A stretch of DNA of 64,000 nucleotides, from contig JBJENE010000006.1 of the NCBI GenBank assembly GCA_051880035.1, positions 1 to 64,000 of the forward strand, in the 5' to 3' direction. Source of the DNA: Eshraghiella sp051880035. Its GTDB lineage: Bacteria; Bacillota; Clostridia; Lachnospirales; Lachnospiraceae. The notes under the pieces were generated by a model that saw nothing but the letters and a program-made list of their open reading frames with translations, searched no databases and was not told where the DNA came from. Positions 31,481 to 40,488 of this stretch are shown piece after piece (the stretch's first letter is position 1; each line of letters opens with the position of its first letter). Made by a program: the position numbers and the translations under genes.

Positions 31481-32833
31481 CTATAATTTTTCTTTTTCAA
31501 GAAAAGCTGTAGTAAAATTACCGCTTTTAAAAGCTTCATTTTCCATAATTGCAATATTGGCCGTGACGGTTGTATCCACTCCGTTTATTGAAAAACCTGA
31601 AAGTGCTTTTTTCATTTTATTAATGCAGTCGGGTCTGTCCTCTCCTCTGACAATTATTTTGCATAACATAGGATCATAAAAAGGCGAAACCTTATACCCT
31701 TCGTATAATGCATGTTCAATCCGCACTTCGCATTCTTTTTCTTCCGGAAAAATAATCCTGTCAATCGTTCCGGGACAAGGCATAAATGTTTTGGGATTTT
31801 CCGCATATATTCTGCATTCCATTGCATGGCCGTTAAGCTTTATGTCTTCCTGTTTTAATGAAAGGTTTAATCCTGATGCAATTTCAATCTGAAGCTTTAC
31901 AATATCCGTACCCGTTACCATCTCAGATACCGGATGCTCCACCTGCAGTCTTGCATTGATTTCCATAAAAAAGAAACTTCCGTCATCGCCCCGTAAGAAT
32001 TCAACTGTTCCGGCTCCCGTGTATTTCATTTCTCCGACGAGAAGCTTTGTGTAGTCGTACAGAATGTTTCTTTCCTCTTCTGTTATAACGGATGAAGGAG
32101 ATTCTTCTATGATTTTCTGGTATCTTCTCTGGATGGAACACTCTCTTTCCCCAAGACAGACCACATTGCCGTAATTGTCCGCCACGAACTGAACTTCAAT
32201 GTGTTTAGGATTTATAACTGCTTTTTCCACATATACATCTTCCGATGCGAATGCCATTTTCCCTACGGCCTTAATGTTTTCAAGCGCACTTTCCACAAAA
32301 GCCCTATCATCCACTGACTGTATCTTATGGATTCCTTTTCCTCCGCCGCCCTTATCAAGCTTAAGAAGAATGGGAAGTCCTACTTCTTTTGATACATTAA
32401 TAATTTCATCAGCACTTTTTACGGGATTAATCGTTCCGGGAGTTACGGGAACGCCCACCTTCTTAGCAGCCTGTCTGCAAAAACATTTGGACTCAATCCG
32501 GGTAAGTATATCCGTATCCGGGCCTATGAAAACGGCACCGGCTTTTGTTACGGCTTTGGCAAATGCAGCCGATTCGGATAAAAATCCGTATCCCGGATGA
32601 AGTGCATCAGCTCCCGTTTCTTTGACTGCATTAATGATGGCGTCAATATTAAGATAGCTTTTAACGGGAGCAGAAGGGCCGATGTAATACGAAAAGTCGG
32701 CTTCGTCCAGATATTTTTCGTTTTTGTCCGCATCGGAATACACCGCCACTGTTTCTATTCCCATTTTTTTACAGGTTCTTATTATCCGCCTTACTATTTC
32801 TCCCCGGTTTGCAATTAATACTCTTTTTACCAT
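31481..32833 (-). CDS. accC: Biotin carboxylase subunit
   Basis: A 450-residue ATP-grasp enzyme that carboxylates biotin with bicarbonate and ATP. It starts VKRVLIANRGEIVRRIIRTC, has the glycine-rich KGGGGKGIH ATP loop, ECSIQRRYQKIIEESPS, MEINARLQVEHPVSE and the C-terminal GFSINGVDTT. The family has about 450 residues, so it is complete. Only this biotin carboxylase, a tiny carrier and the AHS1/AHS2 subunits occur here, with no acetyl-CoA carboxyltransferase. Together with PxpA this fits a biotin-dependent lactamase or amidolyase. The gene begins 9 bases after the AEC transporter gene. Confidence 0.95.
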   Translation of the reverse strand: MVKRVLIANRGEIVRRIIRTCKKMGIETVAVYSDADKNEKYLDEADFSYYIGPSAPVKSYLNIDAIINAVKETGADALHPGYGFLSESAAFAKAVTKAGAVFIGPDTDILTRIESKCFCRQAAKKVGVPVTPGTINPVKSADEIINVSKEVGLPILLKLDKGGGGKGIHKIQSVDDRAFVESALENIKAVGKMAFASEDVYVEKAVINPKHIEVQFVADNYGNVVCLGERECSIQRRYQKIIEESPSSVITEEERNILYDYTKLLVGEMKYTGAGTVEFLRGDDGSFFFMEINARLQVEHPVSEMVTGTDIVKLQIEIASGLNLSLKQEDIKLNGHAMECRIYAENPKTFMPCPGTIDRIIFPEEKECEVRIEHALYEGYKVSPFYDPMLCKIIVRGEDRPDCINKMKKALSGFSINGVDTTVTANIAIMENEAFKSGNFTTAFLEKEKL

Positions 32834-32842
32834 ATTTCCACC

Positions 32843-33775
32843 CTATAGAAATTTGTATATCATCATAATCAACGGAACGGTAACCACAGAAAGCAGTGTT
32901 GTAAGAATTATGGAATCCGAACACATCCTGCCGTCCATTCCGTTTTCCGTTGCCAGCATAAGCGGCATTGTTCCAACGGGAAGTGCGGACATAACGGCAC
33001 ATACCTGACAGAACTCTGCAGATATAGGCATTCTTTTTAAAATAATAATCTCTGCGACAGGTATTAAAATCAGCTTACAGAAGGCAAAAATATACTGCTT
33101 ATAATTCGTAAATATCTTCAGCATATTTTTTTCTCCTCCGAGAGTTACCCCGATTGCCATAAGTGACAAAGGAGTAGCTGCATTACCCAGATATGTCAGC
33201 GCTTTGTCTGCCACATAAGGCAGTTTGATACCCGTTGCAAATATTATTATCGCAATAACACAGGATACTGTTCCTACATTTATCAACGGCTTAAGCTGTT
33301 TAACGAAACTTTTCTTCTTTCCGTCCTTCTTGCGTACAAGCATATAACCGTATGTATATATGAGTACATTATATTCAAATATGAATATGGCCGCATAAAG
33401 CAGGGCTCCCGTTCCGAACATGGCACTTATCACCGGAATTCCGATAAATCCTATGTTGGAAAATACAACCATAAGCCGGTAGATTTTCTGTTCATCCCTG
33501 TTTCTCGTCATTAATACAGACAATCCGGTTCCGACAATAATTGTAAAAAGAAAGCTCAAAGCTCCCACAAGAAAAACGATTCCTATGTTTACTTCACTGC
33601 CGCGGCTTCCCACAAGACTTGAAAAAATAAGCGCGGGATTAAATACATTTATTACAAGCTGTGATATACATTTATTATTGTTATCGCTTACAATTCCGGT
33701 CTTTCTGCAGATAAATCCCACTGCAATAAGTACCAGAATTATAAGCATCTGCCAAAATGAAGTAAGTACACTCAT
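32843..33775 (-). CDS. AEC family membrane transporter
   Basis: A 310-residue protein with about ten membrane helices arranged in two five-helix halves, typical of the auxin efflux carrier/malate permease family. Recognisable pieces are the first-half NVFNPALIFSSLVGS and the second-half LTYLGNAATPLSLMAIGVTLGG. The ATG at 33775 (GGTGGAAAA upstream) is preferred to an in-frame ATG 60 bases earlier inside the aminotransferase gene. In the array it could export the end product or import an organic acid. Substrate unknown. Confidence 0.88.
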   Translation of the reverse strand: MSVLTSFWQMLIILVLIAVGFICRKTGIVSDNNNKCISQLVINVFNPALIFSSLVGSRGSEVNIGIVFLVGALSFLFTIIVGTGLSVLMTRNRDEQKIYRLMVVFSNIGFIGIPVISAMFGTGALLYAAIFIFEYNVLIYTYGYMLVRKKDGKKKSFVKQLKPLINVGTVSCVIAIIIFATGIKLPYVADKALTYLGNAATPLSLMAIGVTLGGEKNMLKIFTNYKQYIFAFCKLILIPVAEIIILKRMPISAEFCQVCAVMSALPVGTMPLMLATENGMDGRMCSDSIILTTLLSVVTVPLIMMIYKFL

Positions 33776-33785
33776 TTTTCCACCG

Positions 33786-34982
33786 TTACATCTTGGATGA
33801 TATGAGTTTTCCAAGTCTCTGCATGCCGATTTCAATATTTTCCGGAGTTACGCCCGTAAAGCTCATTCGCATACAGTTACTTCCTTTTTTGTTGCCTTCA
33901 ACATAAAAGCCCTCGCCGGCCACATATGCCACTTTATTTTCATTGGCTTCTTTAAGCAGCTCTGTCGTATCAATGTGCTCCGGACAGGTTACCCATATAA
34001 ACATTCCTCCGTCAGGTACGGTATGTTTAACTTCAGGCGGAAAATATTTGTCAAAACACTGGAGCATTACATCCCTTCTCTCCCTGTAAAGGTCACATAT
34101 CATTTTATGGTGGTCAGGATAATATCCACGCTTAAAGAACTCCGCACAAATTACCTGGCTTAATGTACTTGTAACCGAAACGGTTGCTGTCTGAATCTGG
34201 TAAAATAAATCGATTAACTCCTTTGTTGCCACAACATAACCAAGTCTGCTTCCAGGAGAAAATATTTTTGAAAAGCTGTTTGCCATAACAGTATTGCCTG
34301 TCTTATCAAAAGATTTAATAGGCGGCAGGTCCGTTCCGGAATATCTGATATCACGGTAAGGGTCATCCTCAAGAATTACTATGTCATATTTGCTTCCGAG
34401 TTCCGCAAGGGCTTTTCTGCGCTCCGTCGGAAGTGTTTTTCCCGTAGGATTCTGGAAAGTCGGAACAACATAGACAATTTTAGGATTGTACTCTTTGATT
34501 TTCTTTTCCACATCCTCAATTACCATTCCGTATTCATCTGTTTCAACGGCAATACATTTTGCCTGGAACATTTCAAAAATTTCAACACAATGAACGAATG
34601 TTGGGCTTTCCACAAGAATAACATCTCCCGGATTAATGAATATCTGGCAGATGAGGTTCATTCCTTCAATTCCGCCTGTGGTAATAAGAATGTTCTCAGT
34701 ATCACATTTTACACCCTTTGGTGCAAGCAGATAATCTCTTACTACCTCTCTCAATTCCAGATATCCGTACGGGTCTCCGTACTGCAATGCTGCAATTCCT
34801 TTTTTATCGGTAGTCATTATTTCATTGACGATTTCCCTTACAATATCAACAGGAAGTGCTTCTTTGGCAGGTGAACCGCCGCCGAATGAGATTGTTTCGG
34901 CATCTGTCATTGCATTAAAAAGGTTCTTTATGATTGTTGCGGAGCCTTCCATAGTTTCTAATCTGTCAGCGTACTTTACCAT
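33786..34982 (-). CDS. Class I aminotransferase (LysN/2-aminoadipate-like)
   Basis: A 398-residue fold-type I PLP enzyme without an N-terminal helix-turn-helix. It shows FGGGSPAKEALP, LQYGDPYGYLELREVVRDYL, NPTGKTLP, LEDDPYRDIRY and SFSKIFSPGSRLGY with the PLP lysine. The pattern matches the LysN/aromatic or 2-aminoadipate aminotransferase branch, which has broad specificity. One of three aminotransferases in the array. Linked to neighbours by short gaps with strong ribosome sites. Confidence 0.9.
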   Translation of the reverse strand: MVKYADRLETMEGSATIIKNLFNAMTDAETISFGGGSPAKEALPVDIVREIVNEIMTTDKKGIAALQYGDPYGYLELREVVRDYLLAPKGVKCDTENILITTGGIEGMNLICQIFINPGDVILVESPTFVHCVEIFEMFQAKCIAVETDEYGMVIEDVEKKIKEYNPKIVYVVPTFQNPTGKTLPTERRKALAELGSKYDIVILEDDPYRDIRYSGTDLPPIKSFDKTGNTVMANSFSKIFSPGSRLGYVVATKELIDLFYQIQTATVSVTSTLSQVICAEFFKRGYYPDHHKMICDLYRERRDVMLQCFDKYFPPEVKHTVPDGGMFIWVTCPEHIDTTELLKEANENKVAYVAGEGFYVEGNKKGSNCMRMSFTGVTPENIEIGMQRLGKLISSKM

Positions 34983-35002
34983 AGTCTTTTCTCCTTTACG
35001 AA

Positions 35003-35959
35003 TTACATTTTGTCAACTCTTACAACCGGTGCACCGGCATTGACTTCGTCAAGTGCATCAATCAGATAGTACAGATACTGGTTTACAGGTGTCGGTATTC
35101 CGAACTTCTTACCCATTTTCACCACATATCCGCATAACATTTCATTCTCTGTTTTCTTATGAAGTATAAAATCCTGAAGCATTGAACATGTATTTTCGCC
35201 CGGATAACAATGATATACCTCCATAAGTTCATCAACATCTTTCATTGATACGGTTGCTCCCAATGCAAGGGCAATCTGAAGTGCCTCTTCCATAACCATG
35301 CGCCTTGCGGCATTGGCGGAATCAAGAACCTGGAAATAACTCTGGGTTCCGCGAAGAACCGTGTTGGTTGTATTTCCGCCTACATTTATCAGGAACTTCC
35401 ACCACATATCATGTACCATGTCCTCAGGAACCTTAAAATCTATTCCTGCCTTTGTAAACAAATCAACAACTGCCTGAAGTCTTTCTGTATACGGTTTAAC
35501 ATTCTTGGCTTCTCCCACAAGTATGCCTGCTTCCTTAGGAGAAACCTTGAAGCTTCCGTCACCGTAATTAATTGTGGAAAGATTGCATATTCCGTATATA
35601 CATTTTTCAATGCCGTATTCCTCACCTATGATGTCCCTGCTGTCAACACCGTTCATAAGTGAGAGGATAATTGTGTTTGGACCTACATGATTCTTAATAT
35701 CCTTAACCGCCTGGGGAAGTGCGGAATACTTAACCGCAACTATGAGAAGGTCAGCCGGCGTAACTTTTTCTTCCGGGTCCACCACATAGCAGTCATAATG
35801 CTTATCATTTACGATAATGCCATTTTTCTCTAGCTTTTCTTTTCTGCTTCCTCCGGCTATTATTCTCACATCTTCTTTAGGAAGACAATCGATAAGGTAC
35901 GGGGCAACTGTACAGCCCACTGCACCCAAACCCATTATGGATACTTTATTTATTGTCAT
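35003..35959 (-). CDS. Ketopantoate-reductase-like NAD(P)-dependent reductase (copy 1)
   Basis: A 318-residue enzyme. The Rossmann GLGAVGCTVAPYL (GxGxxG) leads, followed by IVAVKYSALPQAVKDI and SLMNGVDS, then MWWKFLINVGGNTTNTVL with the catalytic lysine typical of the family. The family includes 2-dehydropantoate 2-reductase, but no panB, panC or panD lies nearby and a second copy is present in the array, so a different 2-oxo acid, for example a transamination product, is more likely. Tight spacing with the acetamidase and aminotransferase genes. Confidence 0.88.
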   Translation of the reverse strand: MTINKVSIMGLGAVGCTVAPYLIDCLPKEDVRIIAGGSRKEKLEKNGIIVNDKHYDCYVVDPEEKVTPADLLIVAVKYSALPQAVKDIKNHVGPNTIILSLMNGVDSRDIIGEEYGIEKCIYGICNLSTINYGDGSFKVSPKEAGILVGEAKNVKPYTERLQAVVDLFTKAGIDFKVPEDMVHDMWWKFLINVGGNTTNTVLRGTQSYFQVLDSANAARRMVMEEALQIALALGATVSMKDVDELMEVYHCYPGENTCSMLQDFILHKKTENEMLCGYVVKMGKKFGIPTPVNQYLYYLIDALDEVNAGAPVVRVDKM

Positions 35960-35980
35960 TTGTTACATCTCCTTTGTTAA

Positions 35981-36874
35981 TCAGAGTTCTATTCCGCACT
36001 CTTTCAGGAATTTGGTTTTAATTGACATTCTTGCTGTTTTAACAGGATCCACAACCTGGCTGATTTCCAGATTAGCGTACAGTCCGCAAAGGAAACCTGC
36101 CTCATAGAAATCAAGCTTACTGTGATCCTTTATGAAAAGAACCAGTTTTTCCATTGCTTTTTCCAATGCTTTATCCACGGTATTTTCAGTTGCAACGGAT
36201 GCAAATTTGTCACCGCACAGTACAAAAGGAATATCTATTTTCATATCCTTTCTTACTTTTACGGAAACGGTAACTTCACCGGCTACTTCAAGTCCCGTAT
36301 AGAATGATTCTCCGTCGCCCATTGCCGCATGAAGATCTCCCATCGCAAGAAGTCCGCCTTCAGCACCGACCGGAAGGAAAAGAGTTGAACCCTCCTTAAT
36401 AAGGGTTGTATCCATATTTCCGCCGTGGTCACCCGGAAGAATTGTTTTAAATTCTCCTTCCTTCGGAGCAATTCCTATTACACCTATCATTGGCTCTATA
36501 GGAAGTTCCACACCTTCGCTGATTTTTACTTTTCCTTCTGAAAGGTCATATATTTTGGTAATTGATTTTTCAACAAGATGACCGAGAAGTCCCTCGTTAG
36601 GAATGCACATTGTACATCCGGATTTAGCACATTCGATTTTATCAATATGTATTTCAAGTACATCCCCAGGCATTGCTCCTTCAAAAAATACCGGACCTGT
36701 GGATGGATTAATTGTTGAATAATCAAGTTTTTCCACCACATCCGTTTCCTTTGTATAATGTCCCGAAAAACAGTCCCTTGTTTCAAAGGTTACCGTACAA
36801 GGTACTTTCACTCTTGCTGCCGGCTCCATATCCGGCTTGAATTCTGAAATATAATTTTCTTTTTTGATATACAT
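35981..36874 (-). CDS. Acetamidase/formamidase family hydrolase
   Basis: A 297-residue enzyme of the FmdA/AmdA family, which hydrolyses short aliphatic amides to acid and ammonia. VKVPCTVTFETRDCFSG, STGPVFFEGAMPGDVLEIHI, GDHGGNMDTTLI and LLAMGDLHAAMGDGE are conserved blocks; their Asp/His residues are candidate metal ligands. Length is normal for the family. It lies between a ketopantoate-reductase-like gene and a class III aminotransferase gene with perfect AGGAGG spacing. One of four unrelated amide-hydrolysing families in the array. Confidence 0.92.
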   Translation of the reverse strand: MYIKKENYISEFKPDMEPAARVKVPCTVTFETRDCFSGHYTKETDVVEKLDYSTINPSTGPVFFEGAMPGDVLEIHIDKIECAKSGCTMCIPNEGLLGHLVEKSITKIYDLSEGKVKISEGVELPIEPMIGVIGIAPKEGEFKTILPGDHGGNMDTTLIKEGSTLFLPVGAEGGLLAMGDLHAAMGDGESFYTGLEVAGEVTVSVKVRKDMKIDIPFVLCGDKFASVATENTVDKALEKAMEKLVLFIKDHSKLDFYEAGFLCGLYANLEISQVVDPVKTARMSIKTKFLKECGIEL

Positions 36875-36888
36875 TTTTAATCCTCCTT

Positions 36889-38226
36889 TTAGCTCCAGCC
36901 TGCAAACGCACGCATTTTTTCTTCTGAGACTTTGCCGTTGGCTGCATCATTTATTGACTGTTCCAAAATTGCCACTGCTTTGTCTGCCTGTTCTTTTGTA
37001 AGAATATAAGGCGGGGTAAACTCAATAACATTGGAATCAAGGCCTGTGTAATAGCAAATCATTCCAAGTTCATAAGCCCTGTATACCACTTTGGCTGCCA
37101 GTTCGGTTGCCGGTTTCTTTGAACCCCTGTCAGTAACCAGTTCCGTTCCCATGAGAAGCCCTCTTCCCCGCACATCTCCTATGTATTCGCATCTTTCCTG
37201 CAGCTCTCTTAGCTTTTCCATAAGATAACTGCCAATTTCTTTTACGTCAGATAAAATATTTTTCTCTGTAATTTCATTAATCAGTGCTTCTCCCGCAGCG
37301 CACACAACAGGGGATGCACTTGTGGTAAAAAGATGGCTGCCTACCGAACAATCCATTATTTCCTTCCGCCCCACAACCATGCTGAGCGGAAGTCCGCCAC
37401 CCACTGATTTACCAAGTACCACGGCATCGGGAACAACATCTGCATAGGTGAATCCAAACATATCACCTGTTCTTCCCAAGCCTATCTTAACTTCATCAAA
37501 GATCAGATAAATTCCGTTTTCCCTGCATATCCGCTCAAGTCCTTTTAAAAAGGTCTTTCCTGCCGGGATGTCACCACCGTCGCTTTGAGCTGCTTCAATA
37601 ACTATTGCCGCCACCTCAGACGGATTGCATTCTTCCTTAAAAAATTTATTCTCTATATTCCACAGGCATTCTTTTTCGTACTCTTCTTCTGTCTTACCGT
37701 CTCCATGTCTGTAGTAATACGGGAAAGGAAGCTTTGGATTATTACTGCCGCTTTGAAAAGTCTGCAGGGACGGATGACCTGACATTGCATAAGAACCTAA
37801 TGTCTGTCCGTGATATGAGCCGATGAAAGTCACTATTTTAGGTCTCCCCGTGGCTAACGGCAGAATTTTTGCCACAAATTCGTTGGCATCCGAGCCGGAA
37901 TGACCATACCATGCCTTTTTCTCAAAATCACCCGGGAGAAGTGAAATTATTTTTTTGGCAAGGCTTATGCTTTCTTTGTTAATACAGGAAATTCCGCCGG
38001 CAAAACTAAGTACATCCAGCTTTTGTTTTATGGCATCGGTTACGGTTTTATTGCTGTAGCCAAGACTCATTACGGACCATCCCGCACTCATGTCAAGATA
38101 CTCTTTTCCTTCCGCGTCGTATATGTACGCCCCTTCTGCCCTTACCGCATTAAGCGGGAAGAATCTCAATTTCATTACATCCGATATATATCCGGCATCT
38201 TCTTCAAAAAGTAAATTATTATCCAT
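36889..38226 (-). CDS. Class III aminotransferase (omega-amino acid type)
   Basis: A 445-residue PLP enzyme. SAGWSVMSLGYSN, GHSGSDANEFVAKI, IFDEVKIGLGRTGDMF and LGKSVGGGLPLSM with the PLP Lys273 mark class III. This class acts on omega-amino acids and amines such as GABA, beta-alanine, ornithine or putrescine. The ATG follows GAGGAAATAA, and the gene overlaps the end of the decarboxylase gene by 8 bases. That coupling suggests the amine or amino acid made by the decarboxylase is its substrate. Exact substrate unknown. Confidence 0.92.
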   Translation of the reverse strand: MDNNLLFEEDAGYISDVMKLRFFPLNAVRAEGAYIYDAEGKEYLDMSAGWSVMSLGYSNKTVTDAIKQKLDVLSFAGGISCINKESISLAKKIISLLPGDFEKKAWYGHSGSDANEFVAKILPLATGRPKIVTFIGSYHGQTLGSYAMSGHPSLQTFQSGSNNPKLPFPYYYRHGDGKTEEEYEKECLWNIENKFFKEECNPSEVAAIVIEAAQSDGGDIPAGKTFLKGLERICRENGIYLIFDEVKIGLGRTGDMFGFTYADVVPDAVVLGKSVGGGLPLSMVVGRKEIMDCSVGSHLFTTSASPVVCAAGEALINEITEKNILSDVKEIGSYLMEKLRELQERCEYIGDVRGRGLLMGTELVTDRGSKKPATELAAKVVYRAYELGMICYYTGLDSNVIEFTPPYILTKEQADKAVAILEQSINDAANGKVSEEKMRAFAGWS

Positions 38227-39634
38227 TTATTTCCTCATAGCTTATTTCATTTTTCACCAGGTCTTCATAAGTTTCCGCCGGTCTTATGAGTACATCCTTA
38301 CCTGTTTTGGTTATAAGAACCACACCGGCTCTCGGTCTTCCGTTGTAATTACTCATGGTCGGAGTTCCGTAGGCGCCTACATTAAGCATGGCGATTATGT
38401 CTCCCGGTGTTGTACTTTCAGGAAGTCTTCTGTAATCAGGAAGATTTTTGTGATAATCAATGTCAAAATACACATCTCCGGAATCACAGCACGGTCCGGC
38501 AACCTTATAATCGGCACAGTGCTTTTCGTCCATTTTGTTGGCACAGACCATATGGTAATACCAGTAGTAGGATTTTACTTCGAGAAGTGTGTTAAATCCT
38601 GCATCCACCGTAATCCAGTTTTCATCAAGCTCTTCTCTTCTTTTTTCATTTTCAATGGTGGAAAGAAGAATTCCCGCATCTGCAATTACTTTTCTTCCGG
38701 CCTCAATTATCACTTCACAGTCTTTAAAGAAATCTGCAAATTTTTCTCCTGCCCATGCAACAACATTTTCATTTCTCAATTCTGCAAGCACCGCTTCCGC
38801 AATATCATCACAGGTAAGTCTGCTTCTGTACATCGCATATATATTCGGGGTCATATACTGTGATGCGGATGTTTCAAGATGATGCGGAACAGGAAGACCG
38901 CCTCCGATATTAAGAATTGAAGGTTTGTATGATGTTTTTTCATACATATCCACCGCAGTTTTTAACATAACGCGAAAAGCTGCAACAAAGGACTCCAGAT
39001 CGTATGTTTGTGTGCCTATATGGAAATGATATCCCAGAACATTCAAGGTATCCTTGCAGTTTATGGCATATTCAAGTACATCTAAAAGTTCATCAAGTGT
39101 GATTCCGAATTTGGATTCGTGGGTTCCTGTTTCGTTACCCTTTACAACTCCGGTTGATACTTCCGGAACAATGCGGATTGTTATATTTGCTTTTTTGCCT
39201 TTGGCTTTTGCAATTTTCTCTATTCTCTTTATCTCAAAAAAAGAGTCGGCATTTATTGACTTAATTTCTTTATCTATGGCAAATTCAAGTTCCTTGGTGC
39301 TCTTTCCCACACCGTTGAAAACTATTCTGTCAGGTGTATATCCAGCATAAATTCCCTTGAAAAGCTCACCGCCCGAATTTACCTCAAGATCGGCACCGGC
39401 ATTTTTCGCAATTTGAAGATTCGCCAGCGTGGATTCTGTCTTAGATGCAAAATGCAATGATGTTTTCGGGTGTCGGCTTCTGAATGCATTTAAGATTTCT
39501 TTCACATTCTGCTCAATCCTTCTTTCCGAAAAAACATAAACCGGTGTTCCGTATTTTTCAGCTAATTTTGTCGTATCAACTCCGTCAATACATAAATGTC
39601 CGTTTTCTACTGTTAATACCTCATTTTGAAACAT
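38219..39634 (-). CDS. DAP-decarboxylase-like fold-type III PLP enzyme
   Basis: A 471-residue enzyme; LysA proteins have about 420. The PLP-lysine region reads HFASKTES with Lys65, not the usual YAxKAN. HFHIGTQ (203-209), GGG (244-246), EAGR (311-314), GPCCDSGDVY with Cys383 as catalytic residue, and MSNYNGRPR complete the family. DAP decarboxylase removes CO2 from a D-configured centre, so a D-amino acid or similar substrate is possible. The unusual lysine motif and the extra length argue against a housekeeping lysine-synthesis role. It overlaps the class III aminotransferase gene by 8 bases. Confidence 0.85.
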   Translation of the reverse strand: MFQNEVLTVENGHLCIDGVDTTKLAEKYGTPVYVFSERRIEQNVKEILNAFRSRHPKTSLHFASKTESTLANLQIAKNAGADLEVNSGGELFKGIYAGYTPDRIVFNGVGKSTKELEFAIDKEIKSINADSFFEIKRIEKIAKAKGKKANITIRIVPEVSTGVVKGNETGTHESKFGITLDELLDVLEYAINCKDTLNVLGYHFHIGTQTYDLESFVAAFRVMLKTAVDMYEKTSYKPSILNIGGGLPVPHHLETSASQYMTPNIYAMYRSRLTCDDIAEAVLAELRNENVVAWAGEKFADFFKDCEVIIEAGRKVIADAGILLSTIENEKRREELDENWITVDAGFNTLLEVKSYYWYYHMVCANKMDEKHCADYKVAGPCCDSGDVYFDIDYHKNLPDYRRLPESTTPGDIIAMLNVGAYGTPTMSNYNGRPRAGVVLITKTGKDVLIRPAETYEDLVKNEISYEEING

Positions 39635-39654
39635 ATAATTACCTGCTCTTTCTT

Positions 39655-40413
39655 TTATTTTAGGGTAGTATTATAATTCCAGTCTGTCTTATCAAGTTCT
39701 TCAATAACCTCTGCCATTGCATTCACAAGAGCATTTGTCATCATTTCACCCTTTTTGGCTGTTGCCACCGTAGCATCTCCGGTCTGTGCCGTGTTTGTAA
39801 GTTCCGAAAAATCCCACTTTACATCAACATACTTTGGAAGTTTGTCAGGAATGACACAGGTAGCCAATTCCGGTTCACACCACTGAGGGAAAAGATAATA
39901 CGCTATGGAGGTTTCTCCTTCCCCTGCGTGTCCGCTTCCGTTCCATGCCTCAAAAGTTCCTTCCGGGAGAAGCTCTACAGCCGTAACCCACCACTGCGGA
40001 AGTGTTACTATTTTAGCTTCAGGGAAATTCTCCTTTATCTGCCTTGATGCCACCTCAATAGGTGCGATATTTCCGTCATGGCCGTTCATAATAAAAATTT
40101 TATTTATGCCGTTTCTTAAAACGGAAGCCAGATAATCGTAAATCACTCTTATTGTGGTTTCGTATTCCAGGGACAGAGTAAAAGGAAATGTATCATAATG
40201 TTTACTGTATCCAACCGTTACCGGCGGAATCACAAGAAGCCCTTTTACTTTATCCGCAATTCTTTTTGATATCTCATAAGATACTATTGTGTCGCATCCT
40301 TCTGCGATATGCTGTCCGTGGGCCTCACAGGAGCCTATGGAAAGAATTGCCTTATCATACTTATTTTCTTTTACCTGATGTGCGGTCAGCTTTAATAATT
40401 CGTTATTGTTCAT
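39655..40413 (-). CDS. Creatininase-family amidohydrolase
   Basis: A 252-residue metal-dependent enzyme. SIGSCEAHGQHIAEGCDT holds the Glu, His and Asp metal ligands, followed by NGHDGNIAP (commonly NGHGGN) and GHAGEGETS. The family opens cyclic amides (creatinine) or related ring and formamide substrates. Length is typical. The gene lies between the DAP-decarboxylase-like gene and the binding-protein gene, separated from the latter by a stable hairpin (40436-40457). It is one of four amide-hydrolysing families in the array. Confidence 0.92.
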   Translation of the reverse strand: MNNNELLKLTAHQVKENKYDKAILSIGSCEAHGQHIAEGCDTIVSYEISKRIADKVKGLLVIPPVTVGYSKHYDTFPFTLSLEYETTIRVIYDYLASVLRNGINKIFIMNGHDGNIAPIEVASRQIKENFPEAKIVTLPQWWVTAVELLPEGTFEAWNGSGHAGEGETSIAYYLFPQWCEPELATCVIPDKLPKYVDVKWDFSELTNTAQTGDATVATAKKGEMMTNALVNAMAEVIEELDKTDWNYNTTLK

Positions 40414-40435
40414 ATTTTTTCCCCTATATATGTGA

Positions 40436-40457
40436 GGCAGGGGAATTATCCCCTGCC
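40436..40457. other. Stable intercistronic hairpin after the binding-protein gene
   Basis: GGCAGGGG (40436-40443) pairs with CCCCTGCC (40450-40457) around a 6-base loop. No T-run follows on the minus strand. It is most likely an mRNA-end stabiliser that raises binding-protein output relative to downstream genes. Confidence 0.6.
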
Positions 40458-40488
40458 CAACAATAAGTACCTATCATTCTGCTAAAAC

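Noticed and set aside
31246..32833. Acetyl-CoA carboxylase genes for fatty-acid synthesis
   Set aside because: No accA/accD or fab genes are nearby, the carrier lacks the AccB arm, and the AHS1/AHS2 subunits adjoin.
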